Source: CAZAQS01 sp964486825
GTDB taxonomy: Bacteria; Chloroflexota; Anaerolineae; Anaerolineales; UBA4823
Direction: 5' to 3'
DNA length: 53,266 bases
NCBI GenBank assembly: GCA_964486825.1
Contig: CAZAQS010000005.1
Span: 1 to 53,266 of the forward strand
Part shown: positions 16,890-25,769 of the stretch, in pieces
Position numbering within the stretch: position 1 is the stretch's first letter
Layout: every line of letters starts with the position of its first letter
Program-made: the position numbers and the translations under genes
Notes under the pieces: generated by a model
Database searches by the model: none
What the model saw: only the letters and a program-made list of their open reading frames with translations
Told to the model about the DNA's origin: nothing

Positions 16890-17873
16890 TTAAGGAAGGG
16901 GATCGCCTCTCCCAGCTGTGAAGAGCAGGTACCATTCCTCCCGTGAGAGAGTGATCGACATTGCCTGGCAGGAGGCCCGGATGCGTTCGAGGTTGGTCGT
17001 TCCGATGACGGGTTGGATCCTGGCGGGTATTCGCAGCAGCCAGGCGATGAGGATGGCCTCCGGGCTGACGCTCTTCTGCTCTGCCAGGCTCTTTATGAGA
17101 ATGGCAACCCTGCTAAGCCGTTGGTCAGCCGGATCGATCGCTTTTCCGGTTACCGCTCCTAAAGCCAGCGGCGACCAGGCCTGGATCGAAATATCATGCT
17201 CGCGGCAATATTCATAAGCGCCTTCTCCTCGCATAGGATAGGGAGGTTTGTCCTGGTTGAAAACAACGCCAGCATTCAACAGGTTAGAATGGATAACGTT
17301 TAGCTCCAACTGGTTGGCGACCAGAGGTTGGTTGAGGAAGCGTTTCAACAGGGATATTTGAGCGGGGGTATGGTTGCTGACTCCAAAATAACGCACTTTG
17401 CCGCTTTGATGGAGCTCATCAAAGGCCTTGGCTACCTCCTCCGGCTCTACCAGGGGGTCCGGGCGGTGGAGAAGCAAGATATCCAGGTAATTCGTCTTCA
17501 AGCGCTCCAGGATGCCTTCAACCGAGCGGATAATATGCTCATAACTAAAATCAAAGCGATGGGGAGAGCCCTCATTGGGATCGCCTTCAAAGCGGATACC
17601 ACACTTGGATTGGAGCACTATAGAGCGCCGCAAGCCGGGAGCAGACTCCCATATGGTTGCAAAGGCTTGCTCAGATTTACCATAACAGTAGATATCCGCA
17701 TGATCGAAAAAATTAATACCTTCATCAAGCGCTGTTCTTATCATTGTGACTGCCTGCTTGCGGGTTTGCTCCAAAAGAGGCTGCCTATCCCAGCCACCAC
17801 CGATTTGCATACAGCCGTAGATGATTTGCGATACTTCTAAATCAGTGCCGGGTATGGGAATATTCTTCATCAT
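16890..17873 (-). CDS. Aldo/keto reductase (YdhF-like)
   Basis: 327 residues, TIM-barrel NADPH-dependent oxidoreductase. The catalytic tetrad is visible: Asp in FDHADIYCYG with Tyr just after, Lys in LQSKCGIRF and His in LLLHRPDPLV. The C-terminal cofactor site is GTTNLERIR. It is closest to the YdhF type by the FDHADIYG-like motif and by length. The physiological substrate is unknown. Either of two adjacent ATG codons at 17873/17870 may be used. Confidence 0.9.
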   Translation of the reverse strand: MMKNIPIPGTDLEVSQIIYGCMQIGGGWDRQPLLEQTRKQAVTMIRTALDEGINFFDHADIYCYGKSEQAFATIWESAPGLRRSIVLQSKCGIRFEGDPNEGSPHRFDFSYEHIIRSVEGILERLKTNYLDILLLHRPDPLVEPEEVAKAFDELHQSGKVRYFGVSNHTPAQISLLKRFLNQPLVANQLELNVIHSNLLNAGVVFNQDKPPYPMRGEGAYEYCREHDISIQAWSPLALGAVTGKAIDPADQRLSRVAILIKSLAEQKSVSPEAILIAWLLRIPARIQPVIGTTNLERIRASCQAMSITLSREEWYLLFTAGRGDPLP

Positions 17874-17942
17874 AAGCTCCTTGCGTTGGTTCCGTTTTGA
17901 GCACGGTTTATAGGGTTTAAAACAAAGGCAGGATGTATAGCC

Positions 17943-18929
17943 TCAGGACAGTNNNNNNNNNNTTAGCCCGATCAAGTAAAGCATGCCGAATCTCCGGTTA
18001 TGTACGAAGGCAGCCGCTACAAAATAGTTCGGCCATACATCAGGGAAATCCACCGGCTTCTCAAGCGGGCGAGGAGCTCGAAACATCGGTAGGACTTGAA
18101 AGAAGGAAGGCAGAGCCAGCAGGACGACCAGCATGATCGGGGTAAAGAAATTCGTCAGGGTGAGGTAGATGACTGCCAGGTACTGCAATAAGAACATGCC
18201 TAGAATAGTATACCTTCCTGCCCGCTCTCCGATCAGCACGGGCAAGGTGTGGATGCGCTTGGCCCGGTCCACATCATACTTGTCTACGTGCTTGCCGAAG
18301 ATCACGGTCGTCACACCCAACGCGTAAGGTAAACTTGCTATCACCACGTTCCAATCCCAGCTACCGGTAATCACAAAGTACCCGCCCCCAATCATAAGAG
18401 GACCCCAAACGATTAGAACGGCGATCTCACCCAAAGCGATATATTTCAGGGGGTAGGTGTAAAAAAGGACGAAAAACATGCCCAGCAGAAGAAGGATGAG
18501 GGCCATAGTCCCATGTATCGCAACAAGCGCCAAGCCTGCAACCAGGGCAATCGCCCCGGTTACCAGAGCATACACCAGGACCTGCCGTTTGCTCATCAAT
18601 CCATGCACTAACGGCTGGGGCCCATATTGGCTACGATAATAATTATCTTGATCAACCCCTTTTATATAATCGGTATAATCGTTGAAGAGGTTGTTCGTAG
18701 CATGGGAGAGCAACAAACCAACCTCCAGGAGCAAAAAGTACCAAAGGTTAAACTGACCATCTCGGAATGCCAGGATGCCAGCAATCGCACCAGACAAAAA
18801 TGTCATGACGAGCACAGCCGCCCGGGTGGAAATCAACCACCTGGAAATCACGTCCAGTTGGTTCCACTCATCTTTTGTGATGCGCGGGATGATCCTGAGC
18901 GCCTTAGCCCACATGGCAAAGTTCATCAT
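17943..18929 (-). CDS. UbiA-family prenyltransferase, C-terminus interrupted by a gap
   Basis: About 320 residues before the N gap. First Asp-rich motif: NNLFNDYTDYIKGVDQDN (about residues 80-97). The second is KHVDKYDVDRAKRIHTLP (about 210-227). Eight to nine hydrophobic helices follow the UbiA pattern. It resembles MenA-like enzymes that attach a polyprenyl chain to an aromatic ring in quinone synthesis, although no other quinone gene is adjacent. The ATG at 18929 is chosen since GGAGGGG lies just upstream; the frame continues to 19034 without support. Only a few C-terminal residues should be missing, and the stop at 17943 belongs to the other contig and may be fortuitous. Confidence 0.85.
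   Translation of the reverse strand: MMNFAMWAKALRIIPRITKDEWNQLDVISRWLISTRAAVLVMTFLSGAIAGILAFRDGQFNLWYFLLLEVGLLLSHATNNLFNDYTDYIKGVDQDNYYRSQYGPQPLVHGLMSKRQVLVYALVTGAIALVAGLALVAIHGTMALILLLLGMFFVLFYTYPLKYIALGEIAVLIVWGPLMIGGGYFVITGSWDWNVVIASLPYALGVTTVIFGKHVDKYDVDRAKRIHTLPVLIGERAGRYTILGMFLLQYLAVIYLTLTNFFTPIMLVVLLALPSFFQVLPMFRAPRPLEKPVDFPDVWPNYFVAAAFVHNRRFGMLYLIGLXXXXLS
17953..17962. other. Scaffold gap (10 N)
   Basis: Ten N within the last codons of the prenyltransferase gene. The round number suggests an arbitrary placeholder joining two contigs. Confidence 0.95.
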
Positions 18930-19034
18930 ATTCCCCTCCATATCTTCTACCGACATCCGGAAACCCCAGGCACCGATAACCAGCGTATCCTGACCTAAGC
19001 TGGTTATCGTTTGACAGTGTGTTCCTCTTATCAC

Positions 19035-19219
19035 AATTATATCAACTTTACTTGGGCAAAAGAATCCAGGAATTAACGGTCACCGCCGGAGAAAGGATCT
19101 TTCTACCTTCTCCGGCGGTTTTGATTTGCGATTATAGAGTAAACTTATTCAATTGTTACGATCTAAGGCCTTCCATCCGGTTTCCTTTTCGAATGTGAGA
19201 TCGTATGCCGGACGGGCTA
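19035..19219. other. Intergenic region upstream of the prenyltransferase
   Basis: About 185 bp, with one strong hairpin (listed separately). A GTTACG at 19155 is a lone half-site with no repeat array. Confidence 0.4.
19082..19127 (+). terminator. Strong hairpin with + strand T-run, no obvious rightward gene
   Basis: 19082-19096 pairs with 19106-19119 (12 bp, then a 1-nt bulge and 2 bp), followed on the + strand by TTTTGATTT. Both flanking genes run leftward, so as a terminator it would act on antisense transcription. On the - strand no T-run follows. Confidence 0.6.
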
Positions 19220-19438
19220 TCAGTCGCCCTCACCCAGGTATTCCTTTGAATGTATCTGAGTTTGAGCAAACTCTAAAAGCTGATCGGCTGCGTAGAACGC
19301 TACCTCATGCAGAAGCCCTTCTTTTACCATTAGCTCGGCCGTAAGGGTTGCCCGGCCTTGTTGGACCAATTCTTGAGGATCTGACTGGCCTGCGAAAGTC
19401 TCGTAGATTTCCTCAGGGCTCATCCTAAAGACATTCAC
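19220..19438 (-). CDS. Small acidic protein, function unknown
   Basis: 72 residues from a GTG at 19438, 9 nt after AAAGGAGG. A TTG three codons earlier touches the ribosome-binding site and is less likely. It is soluble, with predicted helical and acidic character (SPEEIYETF, DPQELVQQGR) and no cysteine or membrane helix. I do not recognise the family. The good ribosome-binding site supports a real gene. Confidence 0.55.
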   Translation of the reverse strand: MNVFRMSPEEIYETFAGQSDPQELVQQGRATLTAELMVKEGLLHEVAFYAADQLLEFAQTQIHSKEYLGEGD

Positions 19439-19447
19439 TTTTATCAA

Positions 19448-19812
19448 CCTCCTTTATCCATTGTGATTGGCCGGAAGGAACCAAGTACCCCCTTGATCAC
19501 CGGACAATCACTTCAATCTATAACCAGCAACTGCCTGCAACCCGCCTGTATTTCAAAGTTCGATGTTAAGATACAGACGGCGAATAGCCATTGCCCACCA
19601 ATAATATCTTATTTTAGCACAAGATGGCTCTAGCCTGAAGGCCCTCAAAGATGGCTACAAATTCTGGAGCTGAGGCTACCCAGAAACGCCTGTGATTCGC
19701 GAAATAGCTTGACCGCTACCCTGTCTTTAGAATAGGGTAGAATACTCTCGAATGCTGTGACAGGCAGGAACTGGAGGGCTGGTAGATTGAAGATGAAAAG
19801 GGAGGATTGAGA
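19448..19812. other. Divergent intergenic region
   Basis: About 365 bp. TTGACC at 19709-19714 could be a -35, but the TAGAAT hexamers at 19728 and 19738 are not at a standard distance (13 and 23 bp). A 7-bp inverted repeat CTACCCT/AGGGTAG (19716-19722 and 19734-19740) overlaps this area and could be an operator. Nothing else is seen. Confidence 0.35.
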
Positions 19813-20745
19813 ATGCTCTATCGCAACCTGGGATCATCAGGTGTAAAAGTGTCTGCAATTGGATTAGGAACAAACCAATTTGGTGGAAAGGTAGGCTTTA
19901 AGGAAGCAGCCGAGATTATAGCAGCCGCCCTTGATAGAGGGGTTAACCTGATCGATACATCCAACTCTTACCAATCTGGTCGCTCGGAAGAAGCGATCGG
20001 GCAAGCCCTGCAGTGTAACCGCCAGAAGGCATTGATCGCCACAAAGGTTCACAATCAAGTCGGGGAAGGGCCGAACGATATGGGCGCTTCACGGAGGCAT
20101 ATCCTGAGTGCGGTTGAAGATAGCTTGCGCCGTCTTGAGACTGACTATATTGACCTTTACCAAATCCACCGTTGGGATCCTGGTACACCAATCCTTGAAA
20201 CGATGCGTACACTGGATGACCTTGTCCGGTCAGGGAAGGTGCGTTATATAGGAGCATCAAATTTCGACGCCTGGCAGCTTACCTGGGCCAATGCATTGGC
20301 TGGGAGAGAAGGCCTGACCTCTTTCATCTCCATTCAGCCACATTACCATATGTTAGAACGCGGCATCGAGGCTGAGCTGCTGCCAGCTTGCCGCTATTTT
20401 GGGACCGGGGTGTTACCGTATTACCCCCTGGCAGGAGGCTTTCTGACCGGAAAATACCGCCGGGGTAAGCCGCTACCTCCCGGAAGCCGTGCAGAAAACA
20501 ACCCTTACGTTCAAAGTTATTTGACGCCTGAGAATTTCTCCCGCCTTGAGAAGCTGGAAGCTTTTGCCAGAGAACGCGGGCATCCGTTAACTGAGCTGGC
20601 GCATGCCTGGCTTCTCGCCCAGCCACAAATCAGCTCGGTGATCTCCGGGGCCACCAACACAGACCAGGTGGCGGCGAACGTCGCCGGGGTTGAGTGGTTA
20701 TTGGATGAGAGCGACCTGGTGGAAATAAGTAATTTGCTGGAATAA
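19813..20745 (+). CDS. Aldo/keto reductase (general, YhdN/potassium-channel-beta type)
   Basis: 310 residues. Tetrad residues lie in LIDTSNSYQSGRSEE (Asp, Tyr), LIATKVHNQ (Lys) and YQIHRWDPGTP (His). NADPH-site motifs FYPLAGGFLTGKY-like (here YYPLAGGFLTGKY) and ISGATNTDQV are intact. ATG at 19813 has GGAGG 7 nt upstream; an in-frame TTG two codons before is not needed. It is followed after 16 bp by the AI-2E family gene, so likely co-transcribed. Confidence 0.9.
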   Translation: MLYRNLGSSGVKVSAIGLGTNQFGGKVGFKEAAEIIAAALDRGVNLIDTSNSYQSGRSEEAIGQALQCNRQKALIATKVHNQVGEGPNDMGASRRHILSAVEDSLRRLETDYIDLYQIHRWDPGTPILETMRTLDDLVRSGKVRYIGASNFDAWQLTWANALAGREGLTSFISIQPHYHMLERGIEAELLPACRYFGTGVLPYYPLAGGFLTGKYRRGKPLPPGSRAENNPYVQSYLTPENFSRLEKLEAFARERGHPLTELAHAWLLAQPQISSVISGATNTDQVAANVAGVEWLLDESDLVEISNLLE

Positions 20746-20761
20746 GAGGAAGACGGACGCG

Positions 20762-22007
20762 ATGCAAGATAAAGCCTGGAACATCCAAACTCGCTATATC
20801 GTGCTGGTGATCGTACTGCTGATAGCAGCAGCAGTTGTATATTACGCGCGGGCAATGGTCGCCCCTATCATGGTCGCAGCCTTGTTGGCGTACGTTTTGG
20901 ACCCGGCGGTTGAGTTTTTGATGCAGCATACCCGCCAATCCCGCCGGCTGGCTGTACCCATAGTTTATGCAACCTTCTTGATCCTCCTGGCAGCCCTTCC
21001 GGTAATCTTTACTCCTGTCGCCTATGCTCAGCTAGATGCAATTCAAGAGGAAATTGGAAATTTTCAGGCCTCTATTGAAAATTTCCTGGTGCAGTCGAAC
21101 CTGGCAGGATTCATTCAAGTAGATGAGATCTCAGAAATGTTTTCCTTTCTGTACAACCCCCAGCAAATATTTGGTGTGATGCTGGCAGCAACCGAAAACC
21201 TGGCCTGGGTGCTGATCATTGCCGTAACGACCTTTTATATCCTTCTTGATTGGGACCGCTTGAAGAAATTCCTGCTCGATCTTCCACCGGATCCCTATAG
21301 GGCGGACGTTCTGATCCTTTACGACCGGTTGAAAGGCATCTGGCAGGCCTACCTGCGCGGGCAGCTATTGTTGATGAGCATCGTTGGCACGCTAACCTGG
21401 CTGGTAGGCAGCCTGGTCGGATTACCGGATGCCCTTTTGATCGGCATCCTGGCGGGCGCCCTGGACGTCATCCCCTCGCTGGGTCCGATCGTGGCTCTGG
21501 TAATCGCAACGCTGGTTGCCCTTTTTCAAGGCTCGCATTTCCTGGCCCTATCTAATATCTGGTTTGCGTTGCTGGTGTTTAGCCTGTTCTTCTTGATCCA
21601 GGTTTTGGAAAATATTTGGCTGCGTCCTCGCATCCTCAGTCACANNNNNNNNNNTCGGGATCGGACAATTCCGCATCTTTCTCAAAGACAGCCTGCGCCT
21701 GCACCCGGCCCTGGTTTTTGTCGCTATCATTGGAGCTCTGGCATTAGCCGGCGTGGTAGCAGCCCTGGTTGTCGTGCCGCTCATCAAGTCTAGTGAAGTT
21801 GTAGGAGGTTACCTGATGAGACGGATCCTGGGAACAGACCCGTGGCCTGAGCTGGAATTTGCCGCGGCAGCTACGCCCAAGTTACGTCGTTCTGCAGGCC
21901 GGCGGGTTAGCCGCGCCCGGCGAAGGCTTCAAAAGCAGGTCGCTCCTCTCCCATCCTACCGGGCCCTGCGTATCCGGGGCAGAACTCGGTCCCATCCGGC
22001 CAAGTGA
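20762..22007 (+). CDS. AI-2E family (PerM/YdiK-like) permease, frame broken by a scaffold gap
   Basis: Before the gap: 294 residues with the N-terminal helix pair, a large periplasmic loop, and the conserved helices around IAGALDVIPSLGPI-like DVIPSLGPIVALV and ENIWLRPRI. After the gap the frame shifts and continues SLRLHPALVFVAIIGALAL to a stop at 22007, with a basic ~75-residue tail. RPRI and LHPALV normally stand about ten residues apart in this family, so both halves belong to one gene type. Ten N do not restore the frame; nine or twelve would. Members export small molecules or Na+; the AI-2 label is historical. Confidence 0.8.
21645..21654. other. Scaffold gap (10 N)
   Basis: Ten N inside the AI-2E permease gene. 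The true length must differ from ten, because the reading frames on the two sides do not match. Confidence 0.95.
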
Positions 22008-22061
22008 ATTCCTACCCTTATAAAGCATAGCGACCTGCATTCCCTCCTCTAGCCATCCTCA

Positions 22062-22973
22062 TTAATCCTGGTTTGCTGAGGGAGCCAGTTGCCTGCCTCT
22101 CAACCTACGAAATAGATCGAGTGACCCAACCAAAGCGCCTGATACGATCAAAAGCATGGCCAGCGCAGATACCCAGGTGAAAGTCCTGCCACCGACCGAA
22201 ACAAGTACAAGCGTCGATGTAAGCGGCGTAATATAGGCCAAGGACCCAATGATGCGAGGGTCGCCGCGCTTCAAGGCAGAGTCCCAGGTAAAAAAAGCTG
22301 CTCCTAAAGGCCCAATCCCCAACAGGATAAGATACAGCCAATCTATTCCCTGAGGAAGGACCGGCGGTAGCGGGCTGGATAGAGCGCTCAGCCTATAAAC
22401 CACCAGGGAAAAAAGGCCAGAGAGCAAGCAGAAACTACCGACAGCAGCAGTCGGGAAAGGGGGTAGCCGCTTGGTTAGTAGGGAGTACAGGGCCCAGACC
22501 AGGGCAGCCACTGCAGCCGAGAGATAGCCAGGCAGGTGGCCCAGATCCAGGCTGAAGCGTCCTCCCGTAATGATCAAACCCGCTCCAAGTAAACCCATGA
22601 GCGCTCCGAATAAGTGATGCGGTTTTAAGACGTGACCGGACAGGATAACCGGCGAAAGCAATACGATCAGCAAAGGCCAAAGATAATTAACCAGGTTGGC
22701 CTCGACGACCGGAGCATAGCGGAAGGCAGTGAAGAAAAGGAAATGGTAGCCGAAGATGCCTCCAATACCCACCAGGAGGGTCTTAAGCGGGATGCGCCAG
22801 GACTTGTAGGTAAACAAAGACAAAAGACCGCTGGCGCTTAAGGCTACCCCGGTAACAAGGATTGTGGGTAGATGGTTTACCTGAGCGCCTAGTAAAGCCA
22901 GGAAGCTCCACAGCAGGATCGTAAAAAGCGCCAGGAGGACTGCTAAGGCGGGCATTCGGGTCTCTGGGGGCAT
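22062..22973 (-). CDS. EamA/DMT-superfamily transporter
   Basis: 303 residues with about ten hydrophobic helices in two EamA repeats (about residues 8-140 and 150-285). Typical segments are EANLVNYLWPLLIVLLSP at the end of repeat one and GPLGAAFFTWDSALKRGDPRIIGSLAYITPL in repeat two, quoted as anchors only. Family members export metabolites or amino acids; direction and substrate are not predictable here. It converges with the AI-2E gene and stands alone. Confidence 0.9.
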   Translation of the reverse strand: MPPETRMPALAVLLALFTILLWSFLALLGAQVNHLPTILVTGVALSASGLLSLFTYKSWRIPLKTLLVGIGGIFGYHFLFFTAFRYAPVVEANLVNYLWPLLIVLLSPVILSGHVLKPHHLFGALMGLLGAGLIITGGRFSLDLGHLPGYLSAAVAALVWALYSLLTKRLPPFPTAAVGSFCLLSGLFSLVVYRLSALSSPLPPVLPQGIDWLYLILLGIGPLGAAFFTWDSALKRGDPRIIGSLAYITPLTSTLVLVSVGGRTFTWVSALAMLLIVSGALVGSLDLFRRLRGRQLAPSANQD

Positions 22974-23108
22974 ATGCAGCTATTGTACTTGAGATTGGGG
23001 GTATATTATCTTACCTAGGATATAAACAGACCCGGTTATAATTGGATAAGTCCTTAATCGCTGCAAACCCTACCCAACCAACTGAGCGAATGGGAGCGCT
23101 GCCCTGCC

Positions 23109-23882
23109 ATGCATCCAACCCGCCTGACCAAGAATGAGATTATCTTTGCGCTACGTGAGGTATTGGAACCGCTCGATTATACGCATGCTTTATGGGAAGG
23201 GGGTGCAGCTGCCTTCGAGCGGGTCGATGAATGGTCGGATCTGGACCTGCTGCTCGATGTGGAAGACGAGCATGTAAATGACGCCATCCAGGTGATCGAC
23301 CAGACTTTGGCTAGGCTCTCCCCAATTGAGCTGAAGTACGAGGTACCGATGCCCTCCTGGCACGGACATGCCCAGGCATTCTACCGGCTACAAAATACGA
23401 GCAAATATCTTCTGATAGATATCGCCGTCATCAAGCATAGCAATCCCAATAAGTTCTTGCAGCCAGAGCTGCACGGCAAAGCGGTTGTCCATTTCGATAA
23501 ATCCGGGGTGGTCAAGCCACCGCCACTGGACCGCAAAGAACTGGCAACCAGGCTCAAAGACCGCCTGGCTGCCCTACGAGTAACCTTCGAATTATTTCAG
23601 ATCCTGACCTTGAAAGAGCTGAACCGGGGAAACCTGATCGAAGCTTTAAACTTTTATCACAACTTCACTTTAAAACCACTCGTAGAAGTGCTGCGCATAC
23701 CCCACGAGCCAACCCGGCACGGTTTTTATACCCGTTATATCTATTATGATATGCCGCCTGAGATCATCAAAAGGCTCGAAAAGCTGTTCTTCGTTAGAGA
23801 TGGGGATGACCTGCTGGCAAAGCGACAAGAGGCAGAAGAGTGGTTTTACGACTCGCTTGACCAGATCCGCCTCGAATCATGA
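23109..23882 (+). CDS. Nucleotidyltransferase-fold protein
   Basis: 257 residues. The segment LWEGGAAAFERVDEWSDLDL (about residues 27-46) matches the Pol-beta nucleotidyltransferase signature, with two aspartates in WSDLDLLLD and a further candidate acid in LLIDIAVIK (about 106). The normal GS at the start is GG, so activity is not certain. The remainder is helical, as in aminoglycoside-adenylyltransferase or MNT-like proteins. It stands alone between an EamA transporter and a lipoprotein, with no toxin-antitoxin partner. Confidence 0.7.
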   Translation: MHPTRLTKNEIIFALREVLEPLDYTHALWEGGAAAFERVDEWSDLDLLLDVEDEHVNDAIQVIDQTLARLSPIELKYEVPMPSWHGHAQAFYRLQNTSKYLLIDIAVIKHSNPNKFLQPELHGKAVVHFDKSGVVKPPPLDRKELATRLKDRLAALRVTFELFQILTLKELNRGNLIEALNFYHNFTLKPLVEVLRIPHEPTRHGFYTRYIYYDMPPEIIKRLEKLFFVRDGDDLLAKRQEAEEWFYDSLDQIRLES

Positions 23883-23895
23883 GCCGATTTGAGTC

Positions 23896-24609
23896 CTACC
23901 TCTGCAGCACAAGCTCCCAGGAGGAAGTAGTCGTCGTATCGACATTGGATTCCTCCATCATCTTTTCCAGGTCACTGAATTGGTCCTGGTAGAGGGTATC
24001 CGGCCAGTGGCTGCCGCTGATCCGGTGTGGCCCAGCGGAATCGGGGATCAAATCGATGTCGAAACTTGTACCGGTCAGGTCAATGTGCTGCTCACCGCTG
24101 GGAATACTTGAGAGGCGGCTGTCGAGATTGCAGGATAAGGCGCCTTGAAGGGTGTTAAAAGTCAGGCTGAGGACAGGAGCGCCGTTATTTCCAGCCGGGA
24201 GAACAACACCTTCAATTTCATAATTGGCGCTCTCCGTACAAGCCCCTTCCAGAGCAAAGGGGACGCGGATATCTCCTGTTCCCTCCCGCACGGCTGTACC
24301 CGTAACCGATCCATCACAGTCGATCTGTAACTGCAACGGAATGGTCACATTTTGGTTGATGACGCGGAAGCCCATCGAGCTGGCTACCGTGTTGATAGTA
24401 GCGCTGCCTAACCACCGTCCTGGAGTAAGGGCTGAAACACAATCCCCTGGGTCAACAGGCAGGGGAGCAATTGTCGACTCAGGCGGTAGAGCCGGCAGAT
24501 TGTTAGGGGCTGGCTGGGAGGGCTCATCTGCAAAACCAGGATAGTTGCATGCAGCGGTACTCAAGGCCATGATCATAACCAAAGCAGGTATAAGTAATTT
24601 TCGTATCAT
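23896..24609 (-). CDS. Predicted lipoprotein, function unknown
   Basis: 237 residues. A lipoprotein signal peptide with lipobox STAAC (Cys21) is followed by a short Pro-rich linker. The rest is an all-beta secreted body of about 190 residues with two or three cysteine pairs (around CDGSV, GACTES, LSCNL). No catalytic motif was recognised. It faces the saccharopine-dehydrogenase-like gene across a 68-bp divergent region with a long inverted repeat. Confidence 0.75.
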   Translation of the reverse strand: MIRKLLIPALVMIMALSTAACNYPGFADEPSQPAPNNLPALPPESTIAPLPVDPGDCVSALTPGRWLGSATINTVASSMGFRVINQNVTIPLQLQIDCDGSVTGTAVREGTGDIRVPFALEGACTESANYEIEGVVLPAGNNGAPVLSLTFNTLQGALSCNLDSRLSSIPSGEQHIDLTGTSFDIDLIPDSAGPHRISGSHWPDTLYQDQFSDLEKMMEESNVDTTTTSSWELVLQR

Positions 24610-24621
24610 GGCGACAACTAT

Positions 24622-24657
24622 ATCAACTTATCTTTTAAAATAAGATAAAGAGTTGAT
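24622..24657. promoter_or_regulatory. Inverted repeat in a divergent promoter region
   Basis: 24622-24634 and 24642-24657 are reverse complements apart from a 3-nt bulge: outer arms ATCAACT/AGTTGAT and inner arms TATCTT/AAGATA. It lies centrally between the divergent start codons at 24609 and 24678, the usual place for a shared operator. Confidence 0.5.
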
Positions 24658-24677
24658 TAAGATCAGGAGATACATCA

Positions 24678-25769
24678 TTGAACGAAATAGGCGAAAACTG
24701 GATGCTCTATGGCGCGAATGGTTTTACCGGCAAGCTGGTCGTCGAGGAGGCCGTCAAGCGGGGACACCGGCCTATCCTGGCAGGCCGGTCCGAAGCAAAA
24801 TTGAAGCCTCTGGCGGATAAATTTGGTCTTGAGTTTCGTAGCTTTGGTTTAGATGAACCACTTCGCCTTGCGGCAGCCCTCCATGATGTCGACCTGGTCT
24901 TTCATGCAGCCGGTCCCTTCCAGTATACGAGTAAGCCGGTGATCCAGGCCTGTTTGGACACCAGAACCAACTATATCGACATTACTGGGGAGATCCCCGT
25001 TTTCCAGCACACATTTTCCCAGCATGCGGAAGCCTTGCGAGCGGGTATCGCACTGGTATCCGGAGCAGGCCTGGATGTAATTCCAACCGATTGTTTGGCC
25101 AAATACGTTGCGGATCAGCTACCATCTGCAGTGGAGCTCGAGCTGGCCCTGGCAACAATGAGCCGTCCCAGTCCGGGGACTGTAAAATCGAGCCTGGAGA
25201 TGATGCCGCGCGGCGGGATGCGCAGGAAGGCCGGGAAGCTGGTACCCTATCCATTAGGCAGCCGAGTTAAAAAGGTTTGCTTTCCACACCGCGAAATGAC
25301 TGTATTGTCCATTTCTTGGGGAGACCTGGAAACTGCATCCCATTCGACCGGGATACAGGATATCGTTACCTATATGGCCTACCCACCTCGCCTGGTCAAT
25401 GTTGTGCGCGGGTTTGGGCCGCTCGTGCAAAAGGTGGCCCGGGTAAAACTGGTTCGAAGAGCTGCCCAAAGCCTGACCGGCCTGGTCTTTACAGGACCGG
25501 ATGAAGCGCTGCGACGCAGCGGGCGTTCTTATGTGTGGGCGTGCGCACGAGATAGGGAGGCCAGGCAGGTCGAGGCATGGCTGGAGACGATCGAGGCATA
25601 CCAATTTACTGCCGTAGCAGGCGTACGCTGCGTGGAAAAATTGCTCGGAAAAAGGCTTGCAGGCGCACTTACCCCCTCCCAGGCATTCGGAGCCGATTTT
25701 ATCCTAGAGATCGAGGGGACACAGCGGTATGATGCGCTCCCAGGAAAATGTAAGACTGAAGAGGATTAA
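24678..25769 (+). CDS. Saccharopine dehydrogenase-like oxidoreductase
   Basis: 363 residues from a TTG start with AGGAGA 9 nt upstream. The N-terminal Rossmann motif YGANGFTGKLVVEEAVKRG and GRSEAKLKPLA match the saccharopine dehydrogenase/trans-acting enoyl reductase superfamily. The downstream segments YIDITGEIPVF and SGAGLDVIPTDCLAKYVA are its second signature. Members reduce lipid or polyketide substrates or are of unknown specificity; true lysine-pathway saccharopine dehydrogenases differ. The stop overlaps the convergent oxidoreductase stop by 4 bp. Confidence 0.85.
   Translation: MNEIGENWMLYGANGFTGKLVVEEAVKRGHRPILAGRSEAKLKPLADKFGLEFRSFGLDEPLRLAAALHDVDLVFHAAGPFQYTSKPVIQACLDTRTNYIDITGEIPVFQHTFSQHAEALRAGIALVSGAGLDVIPTDCLAKYVADQLPSAVELELALATMSRPSPGTVKSSLEMMPRGGMRRKAGKLVPYPLGSRVKKVCFPHREMTVLSISWGDLETASHSTGIQDIVTYMAYPPRLVNVVRGFGPLVQKVARVKLVRRAAQSLTGLVFTGPDEALRRSGRSYVWACARDREARQVEAWLETIEAYQFTAVAGVRCVEKLLGKRLAGALTPSQAFGADFILEIEGTQRYDALPGKCKTEED

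Noticed and set aside
19709..19743. TTGACC with TAGAAT as promoter of the second aldo/keto reductase
   Set aside because: Spacing is 13 or 23 bp, outside the usual range, so I list only the inverted repeat in the region note.
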